Assembly: GCA_017546175.1 (NCBI GenBank)
Contig: JAFYXM010000002.1
Span: 25,580-89,579, forward strand
Source of the DNA: Elusimicrobiaceae bacterium
GTDB taxonomy: Bacteria > Elusimicrobiota > Elusimicrobia > Elusimicrobiales > Elusimicrobiaceae
DNA length: 64,000 bases
Direction: 5' to 3'
Position 1 is the stretch's first letter, and each line of letters starts with the position of its first letter. The notes below the pieces were generated by a model that did no database searches, was not told the DNA's origin, and saw only the letters and a program-made list of their open reading frames with translations. Below, piece by piece: positions 24,669 through 33,487 of the stretch. A program made the translations under genes and the position numbers.

Positions 24669-26522
24669 TTATTTACCCCATTTGAGTATTTGTTCCGTCA
24701 TTTTTTGCGGCGTAAGGCCTAATTGCTCAAACAATTGACCCACTTTACCGTGTTCTACAAATTCGTCCGGTAGCCCTAAACGCAAAAGCTTAAAGGGCTT
24801 TTCTTGCGAGGTTAAATATTCCGCCACGGCAGAGCCAAAGCCGCCGCAGACACTGTTGTCCTCCACCGTTACGATACGGGGGGAGCCTTTTAATGCTTGC
24901 TCTAAAATATCTGTGTCTAAAGGTTTAATAAAGCGGGCATTGATGACCCCTGCATCTACGCCTTTTTTCCGTAAAAGTTCGGCAGTTTCCAAGGCGGGGT
25001 GTACGCGGTTTCCCACCGCTACGATAGTAAGGTCATTTCCTTTTTTAAGCCATACGCCTTTTCCGATAGGCAGCTCTTTCGGCTCTTCGTCCATTTTTAC
25101 CCCAAAGCCCGAGCCGCGCGGATAACGTAAAACATAAGGCTTGCCGCAAGTTATGCCCGTTTTGAGCATGTGCTGTAGTTCATTTTCATCAGCCGGCGCG
25201 GCGATGATTAAATTGGGCGTGCTTCGCAAGAAACTTAAATCATAAGCTCCATGATGGGTCGGTCCGTCTTCGCCCACGAGGCCTGCTCGGTCCAACGCAA
25301 ACACGACGGGTAAGTTTTGCAAAGCAATATCGTGCACGATTTGGTCGTAGCAACGTTGGGCAAAAGAAGAATAAACCGCCACCACCGGTTTCATACCTTC
25401 GGCAGCTAAGCCTGCAGCAAACGTGGCTGCATGCTCCTCGGCAATGCCTACGTCAAAGAAGCGCTCCGGATAGGTATGGCGGAACTCATCAAGCCCTGTC
25501 CCTTCAGGCATGGCCGCGGTAATGGCATTGATAGTTTGGTCTTCTTTAGCCAGTTTGGTCATGGTGTCGGAAAAAGCCTTGGTAAAGGTAATACAGTTGG
25601 TTTTACCAATGGTGTCACCCGTATCTGCATCAAAGATACCGATACCGTGAAACTTGGTCGGTTTTTCTTCGGCAGGAGTGTAGCCTTTTCCTTTTTTGGT
25701 AACTACATGCAAAAGCACGGGGCCTTTGACTTCTTTTACGCTTTCCAAAACCTCAATCATGGCTTCAATATCATTTCCATTGACGGGGCCATAATAGCGA
25801 AAGCCCATTTCTTCAAAAATAGTCCCCGGAAACAAAATAGCGCGGGCCCGTTTGGCCAGTTTGGCAGCATTGTTTCCCAGTTCGTCAAATTGTTTTAAAA
25901 AGCCGGTAGCTTTTTCTTCGGCCAACTGTACATACTTTTTGGTTAAGAGTTTAGTAAGCACTTTTCCTAAAGCACCGACACGTTTGGAAATAAACATTTG
26001 GTTATCATTTAAGATGACCAACATGTCTGATCCCAAGAGGCCTGCGTTTTGCATAGCTTCATAAGACATACCGCCTGTTAAAGCACCGTCGGCCACCAAG
26101 GCTACGACACGCGCATCGGACTTTTTTTGGTCACGTGCAATAGCCATGCCCAACGCGGCCGATAACGCCGTACTGGCATGACCTACGCCAAAGTCGTCAT
26201 ATTGGCTTTCACTGCGTTTGGGAAAACCGCTCAAACCGCCTTTGGTACGAATAGAGTGAAATTTGTCCTGTCGTCCCGTTAAGAGTTTGTGAGCATAGGC
26301 TTGGTGCCCCGTGTCAAAAACCAGTTTGTCTTTGGGCGTATCAAACACATAATGAAGTGCCGTAATAATTTCCACCGCCCCTAAACTAGAGCCTAAATGC
26401 CCCCCGTTTTTGCTGGTGGTTTGGATGATTTCCTGCCGAATTTCTTCGCACAAGGTGGGCAAAAGTTCACGCTTGATATTGCGCAAGTCGGCGGGAGTTT
26501 TGACGGTGGGTAATACTTTCAT
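24669..26522 (-). CDS. dxs: 1-deoxy-D-xylulose-5-phosphate synthase
   Basis: Thiamine-diphosphate enzyme joining pyruvate and glyceraldehyde 3-phosphate, first step of the MEP isoprenoid pathway. 617 residues. GHQAYAHKLLTGR (near 75), ADGALTGGMSYEAMQNAG (TPP-binding, near 147) and DRAGLVGEDGPTHHG (transketolase pyrimidine domain) are all present. The ATG at 26522 has AAGGAG 5 bp upstream; the GTG two codons earlier overlaps that site. It begins 9 bp after ispA. Confidence 0.97.
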   Translation of the reverse strand: MKVLPTVKTPADLRNIKRELLPTLCEEIRQEIIQTTSKNGGHLGSSLGAVEIITALHYVFDTPKDKLVFDTGHQAYAHKLLTGRQDKFHSIRTKGGLSGFPKRSESQYDDFGVGHASTALSAALGMAIARDQKKSDARVVALVADGALTGGMSYEAMQNAGLLGSDMLVILNDNQMFISKRVGALGKVLTKLLTKKYVQLAEEKATGFLKQFDELGNNAAKLAKRARAILFPGTIFEEMGFRYYGPVNGNDIEAMIEVLESVKEVKGPVLLHVVTKKGKGYTPAEEKPTKFHGIGIFDADTGDTIGKTNCITFTKAFSDTMTKLAKEDQTINAITAAMPEGTGLDEFRHTYPERFFDVGIAEEHAATFAAGLAAEGMKPVVAVYSSFAQRCYDQIVHDIALQNLPVVFALDRAGLVGEDGPTHHGAYDLSFLRSTPNLIIAAPADENELQHMLKTGITCGKPYVLRYPRGSGFGVKMDEEPKELPIGKGVWLKKGNDLTIVAVGNRVHPALETAELLRKKGVDAGVINARFIKPLDTDILEQALKGSPRIVTVEDNSVCGGFGSAVAEYLTSQEKPFKLLRLGLPDEFVEHGKVGQLFEQLGLTPQKMTEQILKWGK

Positions 26523-26531
26523 GAGCACTCC

Positions 26532-27587
26532 TTAATAAGTACGGGTTTTGAAAAATTCAGCCATGCAATACAGCGGAGCCAAGTTTTTGCGCTTGACGTT
26601 TTTCAGACTGTCTAAAGCTTTTTGCGCTTTGGCGATTAAAAGCTGGGCATGTTTGCGGCTTCCCTCCAAACCGAACAAGCTGACAAAGGTCAGTTTGCCG
26701 TTTTGCGCGTCACTGTTGGACTTGCCCAACTGTTTGGCAGAGGCAGTAACGTCTAAAATATCATCTACGATTTGGAATACCAAACCGATGCAGTCTGCAT
26801 ATTTTTGGATATGTTTAAGATCTGCTCCTTTGGCTCCGGCCAAGAGTGCCCCCGTTTCCACGCTGGCGCGAATGAGAGCGCCGGTTTTGTTTTCATGAAT
26901 GTAGAGCAGTACATTTTCAGGGGTGGTTTCTTTGACCGATTGCGGCAAAAGGAAATAATGCAAGCTTTTATCAGCTAATTTTTTAGATGTCTTTTTGAGC
27001 TTTTCAGCACGGAAGCTGGAAGCTTCTTGTGTACCCATGCCCTCAGCATACACATCAGCCGTCTGACCGCCGACCATGCCGGATGCTCCTGCGCGGTGGG
27101 CAAAATTTTGCAAAGCATGCAAGGTATTTTCATAGCCGATAGATTTTACTTTTCCGTTTTGAGCAAACACTTCAAATACATAAGTCAGCAGAGCATCACC
27201 GGCGAGCAAAGATAAATCTTCGCCAAATACTTTGTGATTGGTAGGTTTGCCGCGGCGCAGGTCATCATTATCCATGCAGGGTAAATCATCGTGAATCAAA
27301 GAATAGGTGTGCAGCATTTCCAGCGCACAGGCCGCAGGCATCACGTCAGCGGCTTTTTTGCCGAATGCTTCGGCGGTAGCCATGGCTAAAATGGGGCGCA
27401 CACGCTTGCCGCCTGCTTGCAAAGAATAATCCATGGCGTCGGTTAAAATTTTGGGAGAATTGGGAATTTTATTAATAAATTTGGAAAGATTTTTTTCTAC
27501 CAATTTGGCGCGTTCTTTTAAATACGTATCAAAGGCTTTCATTTGTTTTGTGTTATCTGCATAGGTTGCACTGCAATTTTTTGTCAT
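26532..27587 (-). CDS. ispA: Polyprenyl (farnesyl/geranylgeranyl) diphosphate synthase
   Basis: Condenses IPP with allylic diphosphates. 351 residues, slightly longer than E. coli IspA because of an insert near residue 190-210. The first Asp-rich motif is HDDLPCMDNDDLRRG and the second FQIVDDILD. The ATG at 27587 has AGAGG just upstream and a TATAAT at 27615-27620 on the minus strand; the longer open frame runs across the hydF promoter. Pairs with dxs in one operon, a common arrangement. Product chain length cannot be set by eye. Confidence 0.93.
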   Translation of the reverse strand: MTKNCSATYADNTKQMKAFDTYLKERAKLVEKNLSKFINKIPNSPKILTDAMDYSLQAGGKRVRPILAMATAEAFGKKAADVMPAACALEMLHTYSLIHDDLPCMDNDDLRRGKPTNHKVFGEDLSLLAGDALLTYVFEVFAQNGKVKSIGYENTLHALQNFAHRAGASGMVGGQTADVYAEGMGTQEASSFRAEKLKKTSKKLADKSLHYFLLPQSVKETTPENVLLYIHENKTGALIRASVETGALLAGAKGADLKHIQKYADCIGLVFQIVDDILDVTASAKQLGKSNSDAQNGKLTFVSLFGLEGSRKHAQLLIAKAQKALDSLKNVKRKNLAPLYCMAEFFKTRTY

Positions 27588-27614
27588 AACCACCTCTAAA
27601 AGGGTATATCTTTT

Positions 27615-27620
27615 ATTATA
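27615..27620 (-). promoter_or_regulatory. -10 box of the ispA-dxs-LOG operon
   Basis: TATAAT on the minus strand about 27 nt before the ispA ATG, leaving a short leader with the ribosome site. Confidence 0.55.
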
Positions 27621-27677
27621 CATTAAAGCAAAGCCAACGGAAATAAAAGTGGCGTATTTTTCTTGCTTTTTAAAATA

Positions 27678-27683
27678 TATAAT
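27678..27683 (+). promoter_or_regulatory. -10 box of a leaderless hydF transcript
   Basis: Consensus TATAAT ends 6 nt before the ATG at 27690. No ribosome-binding site. Confidence 0.6.
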
Positions 27684-27689
27684 AAAAGT

Positions 27690-28859
27690 ATGGTAAAACT
27701 GAACAGACCTCATATCGGCATTTTTGGCAGAATGAACGTGGGTAAAAGCTCGCTCATCAATGCGTTAACCGGCCAAGATACGGCTGTGGTGGCAGATGTG
27801 GCCGGCACGACGACGGACCCCGTCAAAAAAAATATGGAAATTTTGGATATCGGCCCCGTTACGCTGATTGATACGGCAGGGGTGGACGATACTTCTGCAT
27901 TAGGGCCGCAACGTGTGGAAAAAACCAAAGAGGCTTTAGAACACGTCAATTTGGCCATTTTGGTATTTGCCGAAGAATTTGGTCTGTGTGAAAAAGAGTG
28001 GACGTCTTTGTTTCGCCAAAAAAATATTCCCTGCTTTTTAGTGCATAACAAAGCCGATTTGTTTCCGCCTGTTGCGGCAGAGATAGACGGGGCGGAAGTG
28101 GTGGAATTTTCGGACAAGTGGGGGGATAGTGCTGATTTAATTTCCGCTATTATCCGCCATATGCCTGCTACTGCGTACAGCCATGATGATATTTTTGGCG
28201 GGTTTGTAGGGGAAGCAGATGAAGTGGTATTTGTGATGCCGATTGATGATTCTGCCCCTGAAGGGAGGCTTATTTTGCCGCAAGTGCAAAGCTTGCGTGG
28301 TCTTTTAGACAGCTATGGCATTGGAATTTGTCTGCAGCCGCAGCAATTGCAAGGGTGGCTGAAAAATCATACGCCTAAATTGGTAGTAACTGATTCTCAA
28401 GTTTTCGCTCAAGTCAGCGCGTTGGTGCCACAGAATATTGCTCTGACCAGTTTTAGTATTTTGTTTTCTCGCCTGAAAGGAGATTTTGATTTGTTTTTGG
28501 CAGGCACGGAAAAAATAGCAGATCTGCAAGAGGGGGACAAAGTACTGGTGTTGGAGTCTTGCACACACAGCGTCAACGTGTGTGATGATATCGGACGGGT
28601 GAAACTGCCTGCATTATTGCAGAAGAAAACGGGCAAAAAGCTTTCTTTTGAATTTGTGAGCAATTTAGATCCTCTTCCCAAAGATTTATCTGTTTATAAA
28701 TTGGCTTTGCAGTGCGGTGGATGTATGGTGACTCGTCAACAGATTTTAAACCGTTTGGCCCATTTGGCTCACGCGGGGGTGCCGGTCAGTAATTACGGAC
28801 TGGCGATAGCATGGTGTACGGGAATTTTTGACCGAGTGACGGAAATTTTCCGCCGATAG
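27690..28859 (+). CDS. hydF: [FeFe]-hydrogenase H-cluster maturation GTPase HydF
   Basis: Scaffold GTPase on which the diiron subcluster is built and delivered to HydA. 389 residues. GTPase motifs GRMNVGKSS (G1), AGTTTDPV (G2), DTAGVDD (G3) and HNKADL (G4) are complete. The C-terminal cluster-binding region has ESCTHSVNVCDDIGRVKLP and then CGGCMVTR. The ATG at 27690 sits 6 nt after a TATAAT, so an upstream in-frame TTG at 27663 is unlikely. HydE, HydG and the hydrogenase itself are not in the window. It implies H2 production, in line with nifJ. Confidence 0.94.
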   Translation: MVKLNRPHIGIFGRMNVGKSSLINALTGQDTAVVADVAGTTTDPVKKNMEILDIGPVTLIDTAGVDDTSALGPQRVEKTKEALEHVNLAILVFAEEFGLCEKEWTSLFRQKNIPCFLVHNKADLFPPVAAEIDGAEVVEFSDKWGDSADLISAIIRHMPATAYSHDDIFGGFVGEADEVVFVMPIDDSAPEGRLILPQVQSLRGLLDSYGIGICLQPQQLQGWLKNHTPKLVVTDSQVFAQVSALVPQNIALTSFSILFSRLKGDFDLFLAGTEKIADLQEGDKVLVLESCTHSVNVCDDIGRVKLPALLQKKTGKKLSFEFVSNLDPLPKDLSVYKLALQCGGCMVTRQQILNRLAHLAHAGVPVSNYGLAIAWCTGIFDRVTEIFRR

Positions 28860-28909
28860 CTGCCTTGAAAAAATACATGGCTTTGCTATACTATAAAAAA
28901 GGAGATATT

Positions 28910-29443
28910 ATGAAACATTTATTTTTGATAAGCTTGTTTTTTGTAAGTGCAGCGGCTGTATCGGCGCATCCCAGAACTACGGTGGTGGTTACTCACCCAC
29001 AGACCGATACAACTTCTGTGGTCAGGCCGCGTACCAATGTGGTTGTAAACCGCCCTGTTACAGCCGTTACTGTAGAGAAACCTTTGACGGCGGGCGGTGC
29101 AACGGAGAATTTTGTCAGAGGAAACGGAGAAGAAAAACCCGCGGCAACACCTAAAGCAGCCACCGCGGCCCCGTCTGCCAAAACGGCAGCTGCCAACAGC
29201 TATGAGCCGAGTTACAAAAAATCAAAAAATTTGACTCCCAAAAAAGCGGATCAAAGCAGTGGTGCAGCCGACGGATTGGGACTAAAAGATCCTGTGGCGG
29301 CACAGAAAGAAGCAGAGGCTCGCTCCTCTGCCGTGCAAAAGGCTTTGGACGAAGGAAGTTTTAACAAAATTGTTCCTCCCGAAATCATGGGTAAGCTCAA
29401 ACAGCGTAACCATGAGGCAGCCAAAGCAGCAGGAAAAAAATAA
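28910..29443 (+). CDS. Exported low-complexity protein, unknown function
   Basis: 177 residues with a signal peptide (MKHLFLISLFFVSAAAVSA). The mature N-terminus has three imperfect repeats built on xRTTVVVTHPQT, RPRTNVVVNRPV and VTAVTVEKPL. An Ala/Pro/Lys-rich linker follows, then a helical, Lys-rich C-terminus. I recognise no family. AAAGGAG precedes the ATG at 28910; the upstream in-frame extension has no signal and is rejected. The likely promoter TATACT is about 20 bp upstream of the ribosome site. Confidence 0.75.
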   Translation: MKHLFLISLFFVSAAAVSAHPRTTVVVTHPQTDTTSVVRPRTNVVVNRPVTAVTVEKPLTAGGATENFVRGNGEEKPAATPKAATAAPSAKTAAANSYEPSYKKSKNLTPKKADQSSGAADGLGLKDPVAAQKEAEARSSAVQKALDEGSFNKIVPPEIMGKLKQRNHEAAKAAGKK

Positions 29444-29450
29444 ATCTAAT

Positions 29451-29484
29451 AAAAAACCCTCCGAATAAAGTAGGAGGGTTTTTT
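29451..29484. terminator. Bidirectional-type terminator
   Basis: A 12-bp perfect stem AAAAAACCCTCC/GGAGGGTTTTTT with a 10-base loop, 7 bp after the stop of the exported protein. Confidence 0.88.
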
Positions 29485-29558
29485 ATTAGGTTTTTTCTTC
29501 TTACTTTTTCTCATTACCGAAAAAGGTAAGCCTAGCGCTAGCCGATAGAAAAAATATA

Positions 29559-29647
29559 AAAAGACCTGTTTTTAGGCTGTTTTGTGAACTCGTGCATAAT
29601 CGCACTCAAACGCACAAAACAGACAACTCCTAAAAACAGGTTTTTTA
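29559..29647. repeat. Long imperfect inverted repeat, intergenic
   Basis: Left arm 29559-29587 and right arm 29614-29647 pair over ACCTGTTTTTAGG/CCTAAAAACAGGT and CTGTTTTGTG/CACAAAACAG. Six unpaired bases interrupt the right arm, and a small GTGC/GCAC hairpin sits in the loop. On the minus strand it ends in a T-rich stretch and may terminate the lipoprotein gene at 29683, but it is much larger than the other terminators here. Confidence 0.6.
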
Positions 29648-29682
29648 TCAGCATTTCTAAAATCAGCGGAAAACGGTAAAAA

Positions 29683-30558
29683 CTAATTTTGGGTTTTGAT
29701 TTTGCGGGCTACACTGTCGGCAGGGGACGCCGTGCCTAAGGCTAAATTTACCTTCCATACTCCGCAGCTGAAGGTGCGGTTTTGCAGGTCTTCAGGTTGG
29801 GTGCCCGTTTGTACCTTGGCTTTGCAATAAACGGTGTAAATATTTTCATCACTCAGGCGGGCGGTGTAAATGCGTTGACTCAAAAGAAAGATATATTTTT
29901 TGCTTCTATACTCTTTGTTTAAGTTATAAAAGTAGCGGTCTATCTTGGCTCCTTCCAATCGTTGTAACAAATCTTGAGCACGCTGTTGGGCGGCGGCATC
30001 TTCTGCGGTTTGAGTGTTTTGCTCTTGCAGGATAGCCTGATCTGCCAAGTAGGCATTTCTGCGTGCTTGTAAGAAACGGGCTTGGTTTTCTATTTGTGCC
30101 AAACGTACAGGGTCTTCCACCGTTTCTCTTTTTAATTTCACCAAACCGTTTTTATTAATGATTCCTTTTTCGGATACTTTGACCGAAGTGGTATTGACTA
30201 AATTGGAATGGCTGACGGAGAGCGTAATTTTAGACGGTGTGTATTTATCGGCGCGTCCATAATATTTTAAATTTTTTTCAAAGTTTTTATTAAAGTCCAA
30301 TACCACTTCTGACTGTTCGCTTCTCCAACAACAGCTGTCAATGCAAGTTTTTTGTCCGTCTAAAGCAGTTTTGGCTTCTGCGGGGGAAAAGCTAAGGCGG
30401 AACTGATAGCAGGAGTCAAACTGTTTTCCGTCAAAATCGGTCTTTTTGGCAGGGATATCCAACCACGCTTTGGTGGTGGCTACGCCGGAGTTGTTTAATG
30501 GCGCATAACACGCCACAAAGAAAACGGAGAATATTGCCAATGAGAAAACTTTTTTCAT
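29683..30558 (-). CDS. Putative lipoprotein, unknown function
   Basis: 291 residues. The N-terminus MKKVFSLAIFSVFFVAC has a lipobox-like FVAC, so lipid attachment at Cys17 is likely. The mature part has five more Cys (notably CIDSCCW), an Ala/Gln-rich helical stretch near residues 160-205 and a mostly polar C-terminus. I recognise no family. A TATAAT box ends 7 nt before the ATG, so the mRNA is probably leaderless. It is divergent from the MscS gene. Confidence 0.75.
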   Translation of the reverse strand: MKKVFSLAIFSVFFVACYAPLNNSGVATTKAWLDIPAKKTDFDGKQFDSCYQFRLSFSPAEAKTALDGQKTCIDSCCWRSEQSEVVLDFNKNFEKNLKYYGRADKYTPSKITLSVSHSNLVNTTSVKVSEKGIINKNGLVKLKRETVEDPVRLAQIENQARFLQARRNAYLADQAILQEQNTQTAEDAAAQQRAQDLLQRLEGAKIDRYFYNLNKEYRSKKYIFLLSQRIYTARLSDENIYTVYCKAKVQTGTQPEDLQNRTFSCGVWKVNLALGTASPADSVARKIKTQN

Positions 30559-30565
30559 ACACTTA

Positions 30566-30571
30566 ATTATA
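30566..30571 (-). promoter_or_regulatory. -10 box of a leaderless lipoprotein transcript
   Basis: TATAAT on the minus strand, 7 nt before the ATG at 30558; no ribosome-binding site. Confidence 0.55.
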
Positions 30572-30606
30572 ATAACTTTTTTTATAAAAAGTACGAAGGA
30601 GGGGTT

Positions 30607-31896
30607 ATGCTGACAACTTGGTTTGGAAATTTATTTGCTTCTTGGTCTTTTGTGTCGGATAAAGTAAGCACTTTATCAGCGGAATTTTTGGGAATATTGG
30701 TTTTGTTTTTGACGGTTTATTTGATAGCCAAAATTTTTAAAGGACTGTTCTATCTTGTTTTTGACCGTTCCTTTTTTGTTTCCAAATTTCCGCATTTTTT
30801 TGAAGCGGTTAAACACTCTCGTATTTTAGTTGCCGCCGGTTACAGCATATCTGCCGTGGCGGTGGTGCAATTGTACCCGTTGTTTCTTCCTGTGGAGGGG
30901 GCTTTTTTGGCTCCTGTTTTACAAAAAATAGTAGGTATTTACGTAGTAGCCTGCTTCATGCGCTTGTTTGTGTGTGCCGTGAATATTTTAGATCACATGT
31001 ACGGCAGAAACCCCAATGTGCCTTTGCGCGGGGTATTTCAAGCGGCCAAAATTGTGATTTATTTGTTGGGAGCTTTGGTGATTATTTCCATTTTAATCAG
31101 CAAAAAGCCGATGTTTGTCATTACCGGTTTGTCAGCGGCTGCTGCGGTGTTTATGTTGATTTTCAAAGACCCTATTTTGGGCTTTGCCGCAGGCATACAG
31201 CTGGCTAGCAACCATTTGCTTAAAATCGGAGATTGGATCACCATGGAATCTCACGGTGCCGACGGTACGGTAACCGATATTACCCTCACCACCGTGCGTG
31301 TACAAAACTTTGACAATACACTGGTAAATATCCCTGCGTATGATTTGGTATCCCGTCCGTTTCAAAACTGGAGCGGTATGTTTGAAAGCGGGGCAAGACG
31401 TATCAAACGTTCTATTAATGTAGATGTAGAAACTATTAAATTTTTGGACCAAGATTTATTAAATCGTCTGAAAAAAATAAAGCTGATTTCCGGTTATTTA
31501 AAAGATAAAGAAGCTGAAATCCGTGCTTTTAATGAAGAGCACGGAAATAAGGAAAGTTTTTTAAACGGAAGACATTTAACCAATGTGGGTACATTTCGCC
31601 AATACGCGGTGGCTTATTTAAATAGTTTATCCACCATCAATCATGAGCAAACCTGTATGGTGCGTCAGTTGGCTCCCACTACGGCAGGATTACCGTTAGA
31701 GATTTATTGTTTTACCGCTACGACCGAATGGTTAAAATACGAAGGGATACAGTCTGATGTATTTGACCACTTATATTCGGTGATGCCGGAGTTTGATTTG
31801 CTGCCGTATCAGCAACCGGCAGGGCGCAATATCAGCCAAGCCGCAAAAGTAATGTTTGCTGATAAAAACCAAGGTTTAAACCAAATTGAAAAGTAA
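30607..31896 (+). CDS. Mechanosensitive ion channel, MscS family (YbdG type)
   Basis: 429 residues. Five hydrophobic segments, then the pore-lining MscS helix (VITGLSAAAAVFMLIFKDPILGFAAGIQLA, in two parts near residues 172-201) and the beta domain (KIGDWITME, LTTVRVQNFDNTLVNIPAYDL). The C-terminal insert with NGRHLTNVGTFRQYAVAYL and MVRQLAPTTAGLPLEIY marks the YbdG/MscM subgroup, linked to mild osmotic downshock. GGAGG precedes the ATG. Confidence 0.92.
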   Translation: MLTTWFGNLFASWSFVSDKVSTLSAEFLGILVLFLTVYLIAKIFKGLFYLVFDRSFFVSKFPHFFEAVKHSRILVAAGYSISAVAVVQLYPLFLPVEGAFLAPVLQKIVGIYVVACFMRLFVCAVNILDHMYGRNPNVPLRGVFQAAKIVIYLLGALVIISILISKKPMFVITGLSAAAAVFMLIFKDPILGFAAGIQLASNHLLKIGDWITMESHGADGTVTDITLTTVRVQNFDNTLVNIPAYDLVSRPFQNWSGMFESGARRIKRSINVDVETIKFLDQDLLNRLKKIKLISGYLKDKEAEIRAFNEEHGNKESFLNGRHLTNVGTFRQYAVAYLNSLSTINHEQTCMVRQLAPTTAGLPLEIYCFTATTEWLKYEGIQSDVFDHLYSVMPEFDLLPYQQPAGRNISQAAKVMFADKNQGLNQIEK

Positions 31897-31930
31897 ATTA
31901 AAAGCCCCGCTTTTCAGCGGGGCTTTTAAT
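31897..31930. terminator. Bidirectional terminator between MscS and AGCS genes
   Basis: A 14-bp perfect stem ATTAAAAGCCCCGC/GCGGGGCTTTTAAT with a 6-base loop. Confidence 0.92.
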
Positions 31931-33328
31931 TTATACTACTTTGTGTAAATTTATCTGGGTTTCTTTTTGCAGTTTATGCCGCAGTCTCCACAACATATAA
32001 ATATTTGGCAGTGTCATCAGCGTCATCATCAGTACGGTCAGTCCCCAAGCAAAACGGGTGCTTAACCCCACTTCAAAAGCATCGGCAGAAATCTTCCACC
32101 CTAAAGAGAAAGTGGTTCCCAAGCCTCCGCCAATGACCGATACTACGATGTAGAAAACGCGCCATGTTTTGGTCCATTTTCCACAGCCCAAAAACTGGAA
32201 GGCTTTTTCCCCGTAATAAGACCAACCGATTAAGGTAGTAAAAGAGAAAATAATGAGCGAGAAGATTAAAATAGGGGTTCCGATATAAGGCACCGTTTTA
32301 AAAGCGCTGTTACAAAGGTTGGCGGCAAAGACGTCGGGGTTTTGCCAGTCTCCTGCCAGCACCACTACCAAGCCGGAAAGTACACAAATAAATACGGTCC
32401 AAAAGACAGAAGTAGCAGAAATGATACCCATTTTGGCGGCACTTTTGGTTTGCGCGGCAGAAGCGGCAATAGAGGCACTGCCCAAGCCGGCTTCCGTACT
32501 CATTACACTTCTGGAAACTCCCATTCCAATAGCATTTAACGCGCCTTTAAAAGCAGCCATGACTCCTACGCCAACCGCACCGCCCAAAGCGGCCTTGCCG
32601 GTGAAAGCCATGCTGACAATTTGCCAAAGCGCTAGGGGAACATCAGTCCAGTTCATGATGAGAATGATTAAAGCAATAAACAAATAAGCTCCGCCCATGA
32701 GTGGCACCAGCCATTCTGAATAAGCGGCTATTCTTTTTACACCGCCAATGGTTACGATTCCTGCAAAAACAGCCACAATAAATCCGATAATCCACGGATT
32801 TAAGCTATAGCCTTCCCGTAAGACATCAGCAATAGAATTGGTTTGCAGGGCTGCTCCTGCAGTCAAAGCCATAAAAATAGTGCCGAAGGCAAAAACAACA
32901 GCCAACCATTTCATTTTTAATACGCGTGTCATGACATACATCGGTCCGCCTACATACTCGCCGTCTCTGCGTACGCGGTATTTTACCGCAGCGGTACATT
33001 CGCAGTATTTAATGACAAAGTTAAAAAGCCCCGCCAGCACAATCCAAAATACCGCTCCGGGGCCGCCTTCGGCCACGGCGGTCGTGACACCCAAAATGCT
33101 TCCGGTGCCTACGGTGGCACCAATCATCATGGCTAGAGAAGCAAAACTGCTGACCGTGCCTGCTCCCTCATCTTTGCTCAAGGAAAGAGAAATCGCTTTA
33201 AAAGTATATTTTTGAATAAATCCCAGCTTGAAGGTAAAATAAATGCCTAATCCAAAAATCAGGATAATCATGGGGGGTCCCCAAATAAATCCGTTAATGA
33301 CATTGACATAATGCAGCAGTGTTTCCAT
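31931..33328 (-). CDS. Sodium:alanine/glycine symporter (AGCS family)
   Basis: 465 residues with about 11 membrane segments; Na+-coupled uptake of alanine or glycine. Family motifs include GATVGTGSILGVTTAVAEGG (near residues 70-90), RRDGEYVGGPMYVM and the STEAGLGSASIAA stretch. GGAG lies 8 bp before the ATG. Monocistronic. Amino-acid uptake suits a fermentative gut organism, but substrate choice is inferred from family. Confidence 0.93.
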   Translation of the reverse strand: METLLHYVNVINGFIWGPPMIILIFGLGIYFTFKLGFIQKYTFKAISLSLSKDEGAGTVSSFASLAMMIGATVGTGSILGVTTAVAEGGPGAVFWIVLAGLFNFVIKYCECTAAVKYRVRRDGEYVGGPMYVMTRVLKMKWLAVVFAFGTIFMALTAGAALQTNSIADVLREGYSLNPWIIGFIVAVFAGIVTIGGVKRIAAYSEWLVPLMGGAYLFIALIILIMNWTDVPLALWQIVSMAFTGKAALGGAVGVGVMAAFKGALNAIGMGVSRSVMSTEAGLGSASIAASAAQTKSAAKMGIISATSVFWTVFICVLSGLVVVLAGDWQNPDVFAANLCNSAFKTVPYIGTPILIFSLIIFSFTTLIGWSYYGEKAFQFLGCGKWTKTWRVFYIVVSVIGGGLGTTFSLGWKISADAFEVGLSTRFAWGLTVLMMTLMTLPNIYMLWRLRHKLQKETQINLHKVV

Positions 33329-33439
33329 ACGATAAGCTCCAACTTGTAATCGAAATAAAAATGAATATGAAACTTATTGTAGCAAATATCACTTGGGACA
33401 CACCTGAAAAAATATTGGCATATCTTGGAGAATAATTTA

Positions 33440-33445
33440 TACAAT
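33440..33445 (+). promoter_or_regulatory. -10 box of lipoprotein-nadA-nadC operon
   Basis: TACAAT about 43 nt before the lipoprotein ATG, giving a leader of roughly 35 nt with AAGGAG near its end. Confidence 0.5.
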
Positions 33446-33487
33446 GTATCTAGTATGGCGATGCTGTTTAATAAGGAGATATTTTTT

